From positions 34,968,352-35,032,351 of the forward strand of contig CM066728.1 in the NCBI GenBank assembly GCA_033961575.1: DNA of 64,000 nt, read 5' to 3'. Positions 23,458-35,271 of this stretch are shown one piece after another. The notes under the pieces are model-generated. The model did no database searches. It was not told the origin of the DNA and saw only the letters and a program-made list of their open reading frames with translations. Each line of letters begins with the position of its first letter. Positions within the stretch are counted from its first letter, which is position 1. The stretch is from Aselliscus stoliczkanus. Its lineage: Eukaryota > Chordata > Mammalia > Chiroptera > Hipposideridae. Position numbers and translations under genes: made by a program.

Positions 23458-23614
23458 GGGCCAGCTGAGTGGCTCAGTTGGTTAAGAGCTCGCACAAGAG
23501 TGCGAGTTGAGCTCTGAGCAACAGCAGTTCGATGCCCAGCCCGAGCTGAGCTGCCACTGAGCTGCCAACAAGTGGCAGGATGGCTCAGCTAAAAAAAAAA
23601 AAAAAAAAAAAAAA
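23458..23614 (+). mobile_element. Truncated multi-unit SINE
   Basis: It begins GGGCCAGCTGAGTGGCTCAG like the long SINEs at 2599 and 31306. It stops at AGGATGGCTCAGCT, the start of the second tRNA-like unit, and goes straight into about 23 A's. Flanks AAAAGTGCAAAC and AAAAATTGCAAATC may be an imperfect target duplication. This is either a 3'-shortened template or a distinct short subfamily. Confidence 0.85.
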
Positions 23615-23899
23615 TTGCAAATCAAATCAGGGTTAACCTCTGTTTGCAACCGTTCAGCATCTCACCATTACCACAGGGCGCCATTAATCTCTCTAGCATG
23701 GCGCTGCAGTTTGGGCCCCCTGAAAACCCAAATCTGAACATGAGGAAAATGGATTAGGGAATGCTCTTGGGAGCCTTGATATCAGCCCAAACCCCCAACA
23801 TTGACCAGTTCTTGGGTGTGGGTGGCCCCTGGGGAAGGGGGTGTGACCTTAGGTGAATAGTAGCTATAGAATAAGTCCCTGAGTCCTGGAATGGGGGTC
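23615..23899. other. Unassigned sequence
   Basis: Shows no gene and no repeat that I recognise. Confidence 0.4.
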
Positions 23900-24140
23900 T
23901 GAGCAGCTTGATACAGTCCTACAAGACTTTACATGACTGACCATGCCTATCTCTCCATCTTATCTCTTGCTTTCCTTCCATTAACCACAAAGCTACTAAA
24001 AGCTAGTTGCATCATCCAAACATACCACGCTCTTCCTGCCTCCATGGCTCCTCCTGCTTAGGATGTCCTTTTTATCCACTGCTTCCACTCCTCCTGCCAA
24101 TCCCGACCCACAGCTTCTCAGATCACACCCCTCTCACCCA
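23900..24140 (+). mobile_element. L2 3'-region fragment
   Basis: The pyrimidine-rich order TACATGACTGACCATGCC, TATCTCTCCATCTTATCTC, CATACCACGCTCTTCCTGCC, GGATGTCCTTTTTATCC and CAGATCACACCCCTC fits the L2 3' portion, diverged. Confidence 0.5.
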
Positions 24141-24719
24141 AACCACCCATTCCATCTGAAGGTTAGGCTGGCCCTGCTCCTACCCGCCTCTCTGAACCTG
24201 CAGCTGTGAATTGGCTGGGTTGTGGGAAAACTGGGGCTCAAGCCCTTAAATGAGGCACAGGTGATGAGTGCTTGGATGGGAGGGATTGAAGGCAACTCAC
24301 GCTTCACATACTAAAGTATCTTCTCTCTCTGAACATCCATCCTTCTTCCCTCCTACCCTCCCCTGCACCCCAAATCCAGTAATGAGAAAAGTGGATGCAT
24401 TTTGTAACCAAAGATGGTACACCGTGGCTCTAAATTGTTTTTTAACATTTTAATAGTAGGTTAAATGGAAAAACACATGGGGAGCATTCTGAAGATGCCC
24501 TGCAGCTGGGTTTGTTTTATGCTAGAGCGATTCTGCTGCCTGGCTGCTTCCTGCCAAAAGCACAGGGGATGTGCTGAGACGCTGCCACTGTAAACAAAAC
24601 TAGATCCGGCAGATGCCTCTCTCCTGTACCCACAGACCTACGTTATAAGTTGCTGGCAGCAATGCTATTTGACTGGCACAGTGCTAGGAAGCAAGTGGCT
24701 TCCAAAATAAGAATTGAAA
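24141..24719. other. Unassigned sequence
   Basis: I see nothing to annotate. The short plus frame at 24268-24453 has no domain. Confidence 0.4.
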
Positions 24720-24900
24720 GGAAGGAATTCTTCAATATAGGCTTGGAAAATGTAAGCCCTGGAAGGGACTTTAGGAATCACGTATTCCAGCTTTCCAAAT
24801 CTCTAATTGAGGAAACAGGCCCAGGAAGGTTAAGTTAAGGTACCCTATCCTATGTCACATGGCTTATGAACTAAAACCCAGGTTTCTTGGCTCCTAGTCT
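24720..24900 (-). mobile_element. MIR/L2-type ancient repeat
   Basis: The order CTGGAAGGGACTTTAGGAATC, GAGGAAACAGGCCCAGGAAG, GGTTAAGTTAAGG, TGTCACATGGCTTATGAAC and AAACCCAGGTTTCTTGGCTC is that of a mammal-wide interspersed repeat of MIR/L2 class. The exact family is uncertain. Confidence 0.6.
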
Positions 24901-25189
24901 AATTGTTATTCTACTACATTGTATTCAAGTTCATTGCTTACCTTAGCGGTTTTTGTTTGTTTGTTTTTGCCATTGTGCATTTCAGAGGATATGTAATTCC
25001 TATGGTCAATATAACTATAATATCTAACTGCATCTGGAATGGCTATTGGTTCTGTCACTGGGAGGAACAGCAAACAAACTCACTAGTTGGACTTTTGTGT
25101 TCATTTCTCTTCTCAAGGCTAATTACTTGTTTAATTAAGTTTTTTTTGCCTTGATCATAGATGCAATCACATAAAGTAGTTGCAGAATC

Positions 25190-25190
<1 letters not shown>

Positions 25191-25220
<30 letters not shown>

Positions 25221-25307
25221 AGTGTCACTGGCCCTCACATGTGGGACCGAACCAGGGCCGCTGGCTTCCCAAGCCAGCGCTTAACCGCCGCGCCACTCGG
25301 CCAGCCC
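25191..25307 (-). mobile_element. Short tRNA-derived SINE, copy 3
   Basis: In minus orientation the head is GGCTGGCCGAGTGGCGCGGC and the end is CACTGCCCTC, with a T-run of about 24 (A-tail). Target duplication AGTTGCAGAATCT (25178-25190) and AGTTGCTGAATCT (25308-25320) match at 12 of 13. Upstream, 24901-25177 is unassigned AT-rich DNA. Confidence 0.92.
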
Positions 25308-25320
25308 AGTTGCTGAATCT

Positions 25321-26034
25321 TGACTTTGTGCTGTCAGGATCCAATATATGTATGAAGTGTTTTCATTAGAACAAAACTAAATAACAAATTAGCTTTGAGA
25401 TGTTTGAAGTTTAACCAGGATCAAATTAATAAATTTTGGAATTATTCTCTATTTTGTATACAAGTTCATATATACATGAAAAACCATAAGAGAGCTTAAT
25501 TATTTGTGGAAATCATGATTTACTATTTCCTTATGGATTTCTTTGTAAAGACTCCAACATGCCATTGAGGTAAAGCAATTTGTTTGGGATTTAATAGTTC
25601 TTTGTGTTTCAATGACACCTTTTCCTCCCTGCAGCTCACAGTACTTAATACATATCAGCTCAGTAATCCTCACTAAAGTATACAGCTGGAGAGAGTAGAT
25701 GGCAAATATAATCCTCTTGATACAGAAGGCAGAGAGTCTGCTTGGGAAATCCAATGTACAATTGACTTCCATGCTAAATGCATTATCAGAGTATTTGCAC
25801 ACTAGTTGGAAATTGCTGTCCAATCTATATGTGGCTGGTTATTTGCTTCTGGGCATCTTTTCAATTGAGAAGAGAGACAATACGGAACAATACAGTATAT
25901 TTCTGAGTTTAAAAACACCAAATTGCAAAGTACATGGATTACCATAGGTGTAATTTTCTTAGGACGTCCTTGGCTAAAGTTAAAAGAACAGCAGAATGAC
26001 TGAATATGGAATAAGCAAGCCAATAATAACAATA
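25321..26034. other. Unassigned non-coding sequence
   Basis: Overlapping open frames on both strands (for example 25500-25823 minus and 25699-25947 plus) lack domains and codon-level signals. Nothing else is seen. Confidence 0.45.
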
Positions 26035-26175
26035 ATGATTATAATTTGCTGAGCCCCTACTTTGCATCAGATGCAGAGCAGAGTATCTTATGTATGGTTT
26101 CTCTAATTCCCATGACATCCCTGCAAGATAGGCATAATTATCTCTATGTTACAGATGGGACAGGTGTGGTTACTT
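26035..26175 (-). mobile_element. MIR SINE
   Basis: The reverse strand of the MIR 3' half is readable: TTTGCTGAGCCCCTACTTTGC, AGATGCAGAGCAGAGTATCTT, CATGACATCCCTGCAAGATAG and ATGTTACAGATGGGAC. Confidence 0.75.
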
Positions 26176-26319
26176 TCTCAGGTACTTATTTAAGCAATTA
26201 CTATAGAATTTTAGGTACAGCATACAAAGTGGTGGCACTAGTTAAAGGGACTCCAGGCCACCTTCACTGTTCAGAAACTTTTCTTTCCCTATTTTCCAGT
26301 TGTCTGCCCTGTACCCCTT

Positions 26320-26440
26320 CCATCTTTTTATTCATTCAACAAATGTTTAATGAACATATACTATGGCAGGCAGGCACCACACTGAGTAGATGGTTGTGAG
26401 CAGTCGAGTTCCTGCCATCATGGAGCTTGCTTTCTAGGCT
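26320..26440 (-). mobile_element. L2 3' end
   Basis: TTCATTCAACAAATGTTTAAT, then ACTATGGCAGGCAGGCACC and ATGGAGCTTGCTTTCTAGGC, is the reverse strand of the L2 3' terminus. Confidence 0.7.
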
Positions 26441-27848
26441 AAAGTCTGGCTTTCTACAAGAACGTGGTGAGAAACTAACAGAATAGAGTTAGGGGTGAGG
26501 TGATACACCTGGACAATGAGAACAAAGGCACAAATCAAAAATGGAGACTTTCTAATCAAATACTGACTTCAGAGTTGGAAAGTGTTATGCTTTTTACTTC
26601 TTCTCTTTAGTGATTTTATTTTGGTCATTTTTGTATAAGCCCAGCACCAATCACCTTATTGTGGAAAGGAGAGGTGGTACAGTTTGTAACAAAATGGCAT
26701 GGCTGTTAGCCAGTCCAGCAGAATCTTGGAGAATGCTCAAGGTTAAAGTGAACTATTCCAATCTGTAGAATGGGCTGTACCCAGAATGGTGGAGCTTAGG
26801 TAGTAACCTAACCAATCTGTTCAACATGTCCCATGTTGCACCCACCCAGTCCACAAGCCACTGACAGCCTCTCCCTCTACCTCATGCCCTAGTGGTTTGA
26901 ATAGTTCCTCCAAATATTCATGTCTACCCATCACAAACAACTCTCCACAACCTTCCTGTTATTTCTGTCTTGGAGACATTCTCTTTCATGTTCAACCCAC
27001 ATTTCACAACCCTTGAGCGCCGGCTCTGTTGTCCCAGCCCCAGCTCCGTACCACTTGCAAATAACTATAGCTTTTGGTATCTGGTAACATCCAGAGCGGA
27101 CTATGTTCCTATCTTCACCTCAAGGCACCCATCTGAGGGCCCCAGATGGCCACTTCCAAAAATGGTTTCTAATCGTGCCCTCTGAGGGGCTCGGAAATAC
27201 TGCCCATAGAGCTGCCTCCCTCCTCTGAAATAGTCCAATGTGTCAAAAATCATTACGAGTGGGCATTTGTGGATTTACCCAACCCTTCTACTTGCATAAT
27301 GGCCTTGTCCTGGCATCTCTTGCAGGAGGGCTCAGGGCAGCAGCAGGGAAACTCACTACTTGTCTGGTATTACTAGCGCAAGCAAGACCGCAGGGAATAG
27401 ATTATTCTACAGAGGAAAAGATTCGCTCACCTTTATCCCTTAATTAATTCTGGCACCAATTCCTAACCTTCTCCAGGGAGAAACTTTCCTCATGAACACA
27501 GCCTATTTGAATGATAACAGGAAGTGTACCATTACTCCTTGGGCAGGTAACTCCATTTTGTATCTAAAGCTTGCATAAGCTTTCCACTAAATCTCCTTTT
27601 TCTTAGGAAAGAACACTGTCTGTTTCCTGGGCTGTATTGTTCTATTGTTTCTATTATACATGCATTTAGTCTGGGAGATTGTAAATAAGATTCTGGTCTA
27701 GATAAGATGGGCAGCAAATAAAATTAGGAATGTCTCATGATGCCAGGGACAAAACTGTTGTAGCAAGAAACAGATTGAGCAATCATTAATCAATGAAATG
27801 ATTATGTTCCCAAAAAGAAGGACAGAAGGCAATTTTGAGGTATCAAGA
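26441..27848. other. Unassigned non-coding sequence
   Basis: No repeat family is recognised and no open frame over 75 codons has a domain. Confidence 0.45.
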
Positions 27849-27995
27849 GGGCAGAGAAAAACTTGTTTACAGAAAAAAACACAGGGTCTGATTCCTGATT
27901 TAGGAATTCCTGGTGATGTTGAGGGTACAGGTGAGCAGAGTAGAACTTGTTTGCAGGGAGAAACAAAACAAAACAAGATCTGAGTCCTGATTTAG
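27849..27995 (+). repeat. Imperfect local direct repeat (two units)
   Basis: Unit 1 (27849-27903) and unit 2 (27931-27995) share GCAGAG, ACTTGTTTRCAG, TCTGA.TCCTGATTTAG and similar spacing, with small indels. It looks like a local tandem duplication of about 85-90 bp that has since diverged. Confidence 0.7.
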
Positions 27996-28182
27996 TGGTT
28001 CTCAAAAGATGGTCCATGGCACATGAACATTGGCAAGGTCAGGGACCTTGTTGGAAATGCAAATTCAGGTTTCATCTTGAACCTATTGATTCGGAAACTG
28101 GGGGTGGGCCCAGCAATCAGCACTTCAGCAAACCCTACATGGGACTCTGCTACACGCTCAAGTTCAAGAATCACTGGGTTAA
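27996..28182 (-). mobile_element. MER5A-like hAT transposon
   Basis: From TGGTTCTCAAAAGATGGTCC through TTGTTGGAAATGCAAATTC and CTGGGGGTGGGCCCAG to CAAGAATCACTGGG it follows the MER5A consensus on the reverse strand. MER5A is a small non-autonomous hAT-Charlie element, long immobile. Confidence 0.75.
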
Positions 28183-29219
28183 ACTTCCGCTTCTGCAAGA
28201 AGAATATTGAACTCAGGACACCTGGTATAGGAGGACACTGGGGCAAGCATCAAGGGTCAGTTTTGTTCACATGGGGACACCCTGCCCACCCAGGGCTCTG
28301 GGTCAAGGCTGGGGAAAGCCCCTGCTGGTTCCTTTAGGATTCAAAGGAGCGCTTCAGCACTGAGCTGCCAAAGACTTTGTAGCTAGGCTAATTAGTCTCC
28401 AGGAATTTCCCAAGAGTTTGAAGGGCTGGGTGGGGAAACTTGCAACAAATTGCCCTGGTGAAGGGTGTGGCGGGGGACCAACAACGCTGCTGAAGTACCA
28501 CAAAAGCCCTTCCTCCCCAAGGGGGACTGAAGGCAGGCTTGTTTCTGTGAAATGGCTGTGAAAAGCCATTCCTTTACTCTGATGGGAACTGGGCTCAAGA
28601 GTGTTTCCCTTCCAGCAAGATGCTAAGGAATAAACCATATGCTGGCCAAACATCAAGCTGGGGTTCCCAGGCAAGCCACCCTGTCTGTTTGACTGCTTTT
28701 CTTCCTATTCACGCCTTCCTTTTTCCTCTGTTTCTTCCTTCCTTCAGAAAGGCCCAAGGCCTTGGCTGTGATAGGTCCTTCAGCGTTGATTGTGGGCGGG
28801 ATCACAGCTGGACACAGAATCTGGAGGGGAGCCCATCCTTGTAACCTCTCAGGATGAAATGAGATGCTCTCTAATGTCCCTTCCAGTTCTCATCTTTTTT
28901 GCTGAAAGCTTTCTCATGGACAAAAGCTTCATCCCAGTGAGAAATATGGTTGGAGTTGTAAGATCTATCATCTTCCTTTTACAAACTCACTAGTCCAGCC
29001 ACTGCCTTTTATCAGATGTTACCCTTTAGCTAGATCAGTTTCTCAGGACTGTTCCAATTTGGAGATCAATGGCTTATGTTTGTTCCATGGAATCCCTCAT
29101 TCATATATACATCTGTGCATTCGGCAAAATGCTTACTGAACTTGGACTTCATACTGTGCTCGAATCCCTGGCTTCCAGGAGCATTGGAGGGCAGTGCCAC
29201 GCGTCTTCTCACTTCTCTA
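28183..29219. other. Unassigned non-coding sequence
   Basis: No element is recognised. The overlapping 60-105 codon frames on both strands show no domains. Confidence 0.45.
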
Positions 29220-29640
29220 CCTTTGCTTTAGTGGTACCTCTGTCTTCTGCTTAGAACTACCTTTTCCTTGTCCAGATGGTGATTGCTTACTTAATCTTCA
29301 TAGTTAAGTTGAAATGCCATGTCCTCTCTGTAGCTTTCTCTTATTACCCCATGATCCCAAGTGAATGAAATTTCTCCCTTCTTTCCTTCCTTCTTTCCTT
29401 CCTTCCTTCCTTCCTCTCTCCCTTTCTCCCTCCCTCCCTCCTTTCCCTCTTTTTCTCCCTCTCTATCCAGCCATCTATCTATCTATCTATCCATCTCACA
29501 CCTCTTTTCATATTATACTTTATTCCACATATACATTTCCCCTCACCCAGAGACCTTTAAAGGCGGGAATCATGTTCTATTCATCATGGTAGACCTATGC
29601 CTTGCACACGTTTTGCACATAGCCCAGACTTTGTAATGCT
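29220..29640 (+). mobile_element. L2 fragment interrupted by a microsatellite
   Basis: CTACCTTTTCCTTGTCCAGA, AAATGCCATGTCCTCTCTG and later AAAGGCGGGAATCATGTTC, ATGCCTTGCACACG fit the L2 3' region. The (CTTT/CTTC)n tract splits it. Confidence 0.45.
29378..29492 (+). repeat. (TTCC)n, (CCCT)n and (CTAT)n simple repeats
   Basis: TTCC-type units run from about 29378 to 29415, a C/T-rich part follows, then CTAT units from about 29472 to 29492. Leucine/proline/serine-rich open frames here are artefacts. Confidence 0.95.
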
Positions 29641-31291
29641 GCATGTGGATTGAAGTACACTACTTTGAATATTTATGTTTTTATGGCATTTTTCAGCATA
29701 AAGTTGAAGGTCTATGTCTTCTAACTTGTCCATAGGTATTTGTGTTTAATTAGAGCAATTTTCCTAGAACTGGACAATAAATACATGACTATAGTTGTTT
29801 AACTCTCAGAGAAAAGCCAGAGCTGAACAGGAGGTAAAGCGATAAAAACAAATAATATTCAGAACTATTACCATAGGGGGAAAGAGTCCTCAGTATAGAA
29901 CTGGGCTCAATTTTGAATGCAGCATGGACAAGTGGGAATTTATAGCCAAGAAGCAGGGTGGGGATCAGTGTGTGGAAATCTACTAAGGGAACACATCAGG
30001 GGTGAGGGGGTTCTGGCTAAATACACCCAACAGGATCTTTGCTGCAGACAGGCCAGGGCAATCAAAATGGGTAGTAGAGGGTGAGGAACCTGATTCGATA
30101 TTGAGAGTGATCAGATAAGGAGGATGAGGGACTCTTGCTAAACTGACCAAGCAAGGTTCTTGCTAAAACTAGATTTGACAAGGAAGTGCGTGGATGGGCC
30201 TAAGGGGAGGTTCAGGAGCCTGACGCAAGTTTGGTCAAACAAAGACTCTTTGTCACAACCTAGAGAAAGAGGACCACAATAAACTATGAAAAGTAACACA
30301 AGGGAGTTTGGCGTATCATCCTCAAAAGAAATACATGCCTTGAACCAATAAAAATGTACAATAAGTCATGTATGAGATAGATTGCTTTCACATATTTGGC
30401 CAGTCATATGGATGGTATGTTGAGGGGAAGGGGGCATGGATAAAAACGTTTTGGGGCTCATGAAGTTTTTTGTGATTATTGACAAAGTTGGTGCCTGTGC
30501 ATTTCTAAAATCTGATTAAAGACTTTATGTTCTCTGGGGCTTCATTAATGGGGTATGTTGGTATAGAAAGTGAAAATCAGGAAGAGAAATTAATATTTAT
30601 TTTCTATACCTGGAGTTTAGGGTCTCAAACAAAGTTCCGCTGATCTCTAGGCAGCTAACTTGTCCACAATTTGACTTTCTACATGGCTACCGTGCCTTTA
30701 AAAACTGTCAGTTGAAGGTATAAACCAAGCAAGCTGCTGCATGAAGATATATGTATAGGAAGGAATAATTTACATGCTTCTAAAGCACTGTCAGGCCAGG
30801 GAAAGCTGGTGTAAGCCTTACAATGAATTGCTGCCTGTCAGAGCCTTTGAAAATGTTAGGTACCATACAAATGCCCAGCAGGGTCCCTGCTAACATTGCT
30901 TTCTTGTCCTCCCAAATAACTATGGCGATATCATGCCATCCCCCCACCACGTTTAACATATCATTTGCATTTATAGTGTAAAGTTATTATTAAAGGCAGG
31001 ATATTTTTGTAAGTGCAAATGTTGTATCTTTTCTCTTCCCTCTCTTGTTGTGGCACAGTCTTGAAGAACCTGCTGCTTAACCACCTGTTCATGTCTGTTA
31101 CTGTGAGAACCATGTTCCTGTCATTAGCAATTTTCTTTCTTTCTGTGTAATATTGTCCCAAACTTATCTAGGATGATTGACTTCAGAAAGCATAGACTTG
31201 GGCACCAAGATCCCAGGAAATATTTGGCACAGTTTTGTGTGATTTGGAAGCAATCAGCCCCCACAAGGCCACGCACATTCTTCCTCTTAAT
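29641..31291. other. Unassigned non-coding sequence
   Basis: About 1.65 kb with no gene-like open frame over 70 codons and no repeat that I can name. Confidence 0.45.
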
Positions 31292-31305
31292 AGTAAGATC
31301 TCTAG

Positions 31306-31940
31306 GGCTGGCGAGTGGCTCAGTTGGTTAAGAGCTTGCTCAAGAGCGTGAGCTCTGAGCAACAGGGTCACTGGTTCGTTTCCCACATGGGCCAGTGAGC
31401 TGCACCCAAGCTGACCTGCCACTGAGCTGCCAGCAGGTGGCAGGATGGCTCAGCTGGTGGGAGCACATGCTCCTAACAACAAGGGTGCCTGTTGAAGATG
31501 GTGGGCTATGTCCACCCACAGTTAAAAACTGAACTCAGCGCCTGAGTTCGGCTGCCGCCCTGGTGGCTCAGGGGATAGAGCACTAGCTCTTAACAACAAG
31601 ACTGCGGGTTCAACTCCCGCATGGGAGGATGGGCTAAGCCCACCTGCAACTAAGGCTGAACTTGGCACCTTGAGCTGAGCTGCCACCCGGATGGCCACTA
31701 GATAGAGCATGTGCTCTTAACAATGAGGCTGCTGATTTCATTCCCACATGGGATGGTGGCTATGCCCACCTGCAACTAATTGAACACAGCACCTAGAGCG
31801 GAATGGTATGACTGGACTTGGAGCTGAGTTGCTGCACCGCGCTCTCCACAACTAAGATTGAAAAACAACTTGGCTGTTCCCTTTCCCCAATTCCCCAACA
31901 CTGTTCCCCTCCCCCAATTCCTCATTTTTTTTTTTTTTTA
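31306..31940 (+). mobile_element. Long multi-unit tRNA-derived SINE, copy A2 (most complete)
   Basis: About 635 bp. Four tRNA-like units are visible: GGCTGGCGAGTGGCTCAG (31306), GGATGGCTCAGCTGGTGGG (about 31443), CCTGGTGGCTCAGGGGATAG (about 31559) and CCGGATGGCCACTAGATAG (about 31687). Linkers such as CTGCAACTAAG and CACCTTGAGCTGAGC separate them. It ends with the CCCCAATTCCCCAA tail and an A-rich/T-run end. The duplication AGTAAGATCTCTAG (31292-31305) and AGTAAGATCTCGAG (31941-31954) matches at 13 of 14. Confidence 0.93.
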
Positions 31941-31954
31941 AGTAAGATCTCGAG

Positions 31955-32974
31955 GGAAGGCAACTTCTCATTTTTGGGGCATGGGATTTTCAGTTTGCCC
32001 ATTTTAAAATGCATGTGTTTGAGCCCTGGAGCTTTCCTTCTCTAGACCACATCATCACAAATGTCCATTGGGTCAAGAAAACTCTTGGGCTCGCAGGTTA
32101 GCTTGAGAGCTTCCTGATGAGGAAATGGAATATTTGGTACAAAGGTCTTCTTTTACCCAACACTATTGGATTCCAACAGTAGTTTCATCTATTTGAAGGA
32201 TGGTGGGAAAGATGAAATTATTTGTTTTATTGCCTATTTGATTCATTTGGGGTGACTTGGAGGCACTGTGCAATGGTCTTGGTTTTATTAGAATAAAAAT
32301 GTTGGTGAAAAGCTAGAATCCAGGATGTGAGTTAAAGAAACCAGAATGTTTCCTGCTCTTGCAATCTAATGTATGCACATCTTTGCTATTAGCAGGGGGA
32401 AAGGACTAGAAAAGAGAGAGAGAGAAATGGAAGGAAAAAGTGAAGAGGATAAGAACTGGACAAATTAAGAAAGGAAGAAGAGACATCTCTGTCTGGCCTG
32501 GTAGAGCCAGTTAACACACAGGGCTCTAACAAATGCTGCAAACCAGAGATTCAATGCAACAAGAACTAGGGGTCTGGTACTTCTTCTAAGAAGGAGGAAA
32601 GGGGAGGGCTAAATGAATCTGATCTCCATTTACATCTCAGTCACCCTGGTCTGTCACAGAAGGTTCTAGACCCCTTGGAAGGTACATACACTGAAGGACA
32701 TGGGATTTTCATCCACTGAGATAAAAAACTGGATTCCAGGAGGGGAGATAAAAGCTGTTCCTGGACAAGGAAGCAGAGATTGTACTCTGGGGTGAAGGAC
32801 ATAAAGGAGGGGGACTCTCCATCAGAAGAGAGAGTTGGTCATTGAAGAAGAGTGGGAGCAAGACTTGGTCAGGGCCATGGGGATTTACAAATTTTAAAAG
32901 TTTAAGTTAATGAAGTCTTTAGAGACCAGACAACCCCATGCTACTTAAACCATCTAAGAGTGTAGAGGAGAGAA
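31955..32974. other. Unassigned, purine-rich in part
   Basis: The part at about 32395-32480 is rich in GA. No element or gene is recognised. Confidence 0.45.
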
Positions 32975-33730
32975 ACAAGGCCTCCAAATTATTTTATAAA
33001 CAGAATAATATTGATGATAAAACCTGTCAAAGAAATCACAACGAAAGAGAACTATAGACCATAGGTGAATATAAGCATCTTAGATGAAATATTGGTAACC
33101 AAAATCCAGTGGAACTTTCAAAGGATAGACTTTCTTCCATCCAGGAAGGCAAAGGTAGTTCTATACTAGGAAATCTAGTAATGTAATTCCCCAACTTTCC
33201 CAAAGAAGTAAAACCATTTAGTCATCTCCATTGGTGCTAAAAAAGAATTTGATAAAATGCAACATATATTCATTATTTTTAAACTGTTCTTACTAAAATA
33301 GAAATAGATACTTTCTTAATATATTGAAGGTATATATAAAAAGCCAGCATTGTGCTTAATGGTGAGACAAAAGAAGAATTCCTGTTAAATTCAGGAATAA
33401 AGCAAAGATGCCCACTAACTACTCTTGGTTAACACTGTCCTATATAAGTATCAATTCATGCAAAGACAAGAAAAGGAAATAAAGAGGTAAAATAAGAATT
33501 AATTGCAGAAGATTTGATTCTGTATTCAGACATTCCATGACGCCTTGATGTGTCATTAGAAAAACTAAGATAATTCAGTAAAGTGGGTATATTACAAATG
33601 TAATGAGAACATTAGTCGCTCTCTATATCTAAACAGCTACCAATTGAAAGTATAATTTAAAAAAATCCCATATACAATAACAATAAACATGACTACTCAG
33701 GAAATGATCTAACAAAGAATGGATAGGAAT
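32975..33730 (+). mobile_element. Ancient L1 ORF2 fragment
   Basis: The order follows the L1 reverse-transcriptase region at nucleotide level: AGAGAACTATAGACCATAGG, GGAACTTTCAAAGGATAGAC, AATTTGATAAAATGCAACAT, TTGTGCTTAATGGTGAGAC and GGAATAAAGCAAAGATGCCC (the RQGCP region). The frame is fully degraded. It is much older than the L1 at 12.5 kb. Confidence 0.75.
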
Positions 33731-35271
33731 AGATAGAGCTACACATCTCATGATCTCTGAGAACTATTTCTATGGTTTTTTAATTTGGGGCCTATAGGAA
33801 GGCCTGACTGCTAGCAGAGTGCATGTACCAATTAAAGTGGAAACGAGGCCCCTGGGGCTAAGCTGACCTGTCACCACCGTATTTGGGAAGGGGAGGTGCC
33901 CTGTACCTATGTCCAAACCCCAGAGGCCTGATTGCTCACTGACTATGTGACCAGCATAAATACCAACTTTTCTGGACCTCAGGATCCTCAGGGTTTAAGA
34001 AAAAGAGCGGGTGCATGTATTGAATTAAATGACAACTGGGAGTTCACAGATGAGTCTTATGTGACCTGCTTGAAATTAGTTTTAGTTAGTAGTCAAAATT
34101 GGGATACTTCACCTAAAAATCTGCCTTCTCAGCTTCCTTTGAAAATCGCACCATCTGAGAAAACAGGGCGGGCCTCTTCCATGGCTATCATTAGCTGCAG
34201 CTACAGAAGCTGTCACCCCCTTCTCTCAGAGCTGGGCCCCAGTTTTGTAGATCCTCCCCACCCATCCTCACCGCTACCCCAGTGTCACTGGCCTGATTAT
34301 TTACCTGATCAGCTGACCCTGAAGGCACTCAGTTGTAGTCCTTGGTGTTCCATAGGCTTCTTTCCCTTTAACAATGCAATGCTTCAAAAATTCGGTCCAG
34401 CTATCAGTCTAGAAAATATATTCCTTTCCTTATTACTTAAAAGCCTGGGCATTTGGAGCTAATGTGGGTGTAGCAAGCTCTGGCCCTATGCTTTTCTTTC
34501 TTTTTCCATTTGCTTGTAGCAGACTATCCTTGGTTACCATGGTGATTACCATCCCTTAATGATACGCTGCTACCACATGAGGAATGTAATTTTCTTTAAG
34601 CTCAGTGGAAAGCAGTGGGGGAACAGTAGTAGGTATAAAAGCTTTCTCTCCCACTCTGTCCCTAGATGCTCCTCAGTCACCATCGAGGACAAGATCAAGC
34701 TGCTGATCAATCTCTCTCTAGACAAATCAACACGAGAGCTGCTGTCAAGATTTAAATACCTTCCCTGAGTCCCAGTGCACATGTGGGGAACCCTGAGAAA
34801 GGCTACTTTCAACCTCCAAAAAGTATTCTGCATCAAGTCTCGTGAGACTTAATTAAAATGATCAGTTTTCACATCTCAGGCTTTCGACTCCAACCTCCCC
34901 CACAAAATGAGCATCCCATGTGCCAAGAAGCCTGGCTCACACGTACTTGGAGTGAGTGACACCTCTAACTGCATGCTTTCCTCCTGGCAGGGAGCCCGTG
35001 GTCTGCATCTGGCCCTTTCTGACAAAATTGAGGGCAGAGAAAGGTAATTCACAGCTTTAGGGGCCTGCCTGGACCTCCCTGGGCCTCACTTTTGAGGTGT
35101 CAGAAGTTCTGTGTCCAGAGAGATGGGAGAAGACTATGTGCTCTCTTGTCCACAAAACCTTGCAGCACCCAGGGCCCACTCCCTGGGATGACACTGTGAG
35201 AGGCAGGCTGAATTTGCCCATTGCTGACCAGGCTCCCCAGCTCTGCAAAGTCTCTAACTCCTTGGGTCCAT
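33731..35271. other. Unassigned sequence with the longest non-L1 open frame
   Basis: The plus frame at 33932-34462 is 176 codons but shows no domain, no membrane or signal segment and no repeat similarity. Its composition looks random. A 69-codon frame ending at 34768 follows a splice-acceptor-like TCTGTCCCTAG near 34656-34666. Neither supports a gene call. Confidence 0.4.

Noticed and set aside
33932..34462. 176-codon plus-strand open frame, the longest outside L1
   Set aside because: No recognisable domain, random-looking composition, no flanking splice sites that form a gene, and no initiation context of note. A run this long is expected once or twice by chance in 64 kb.
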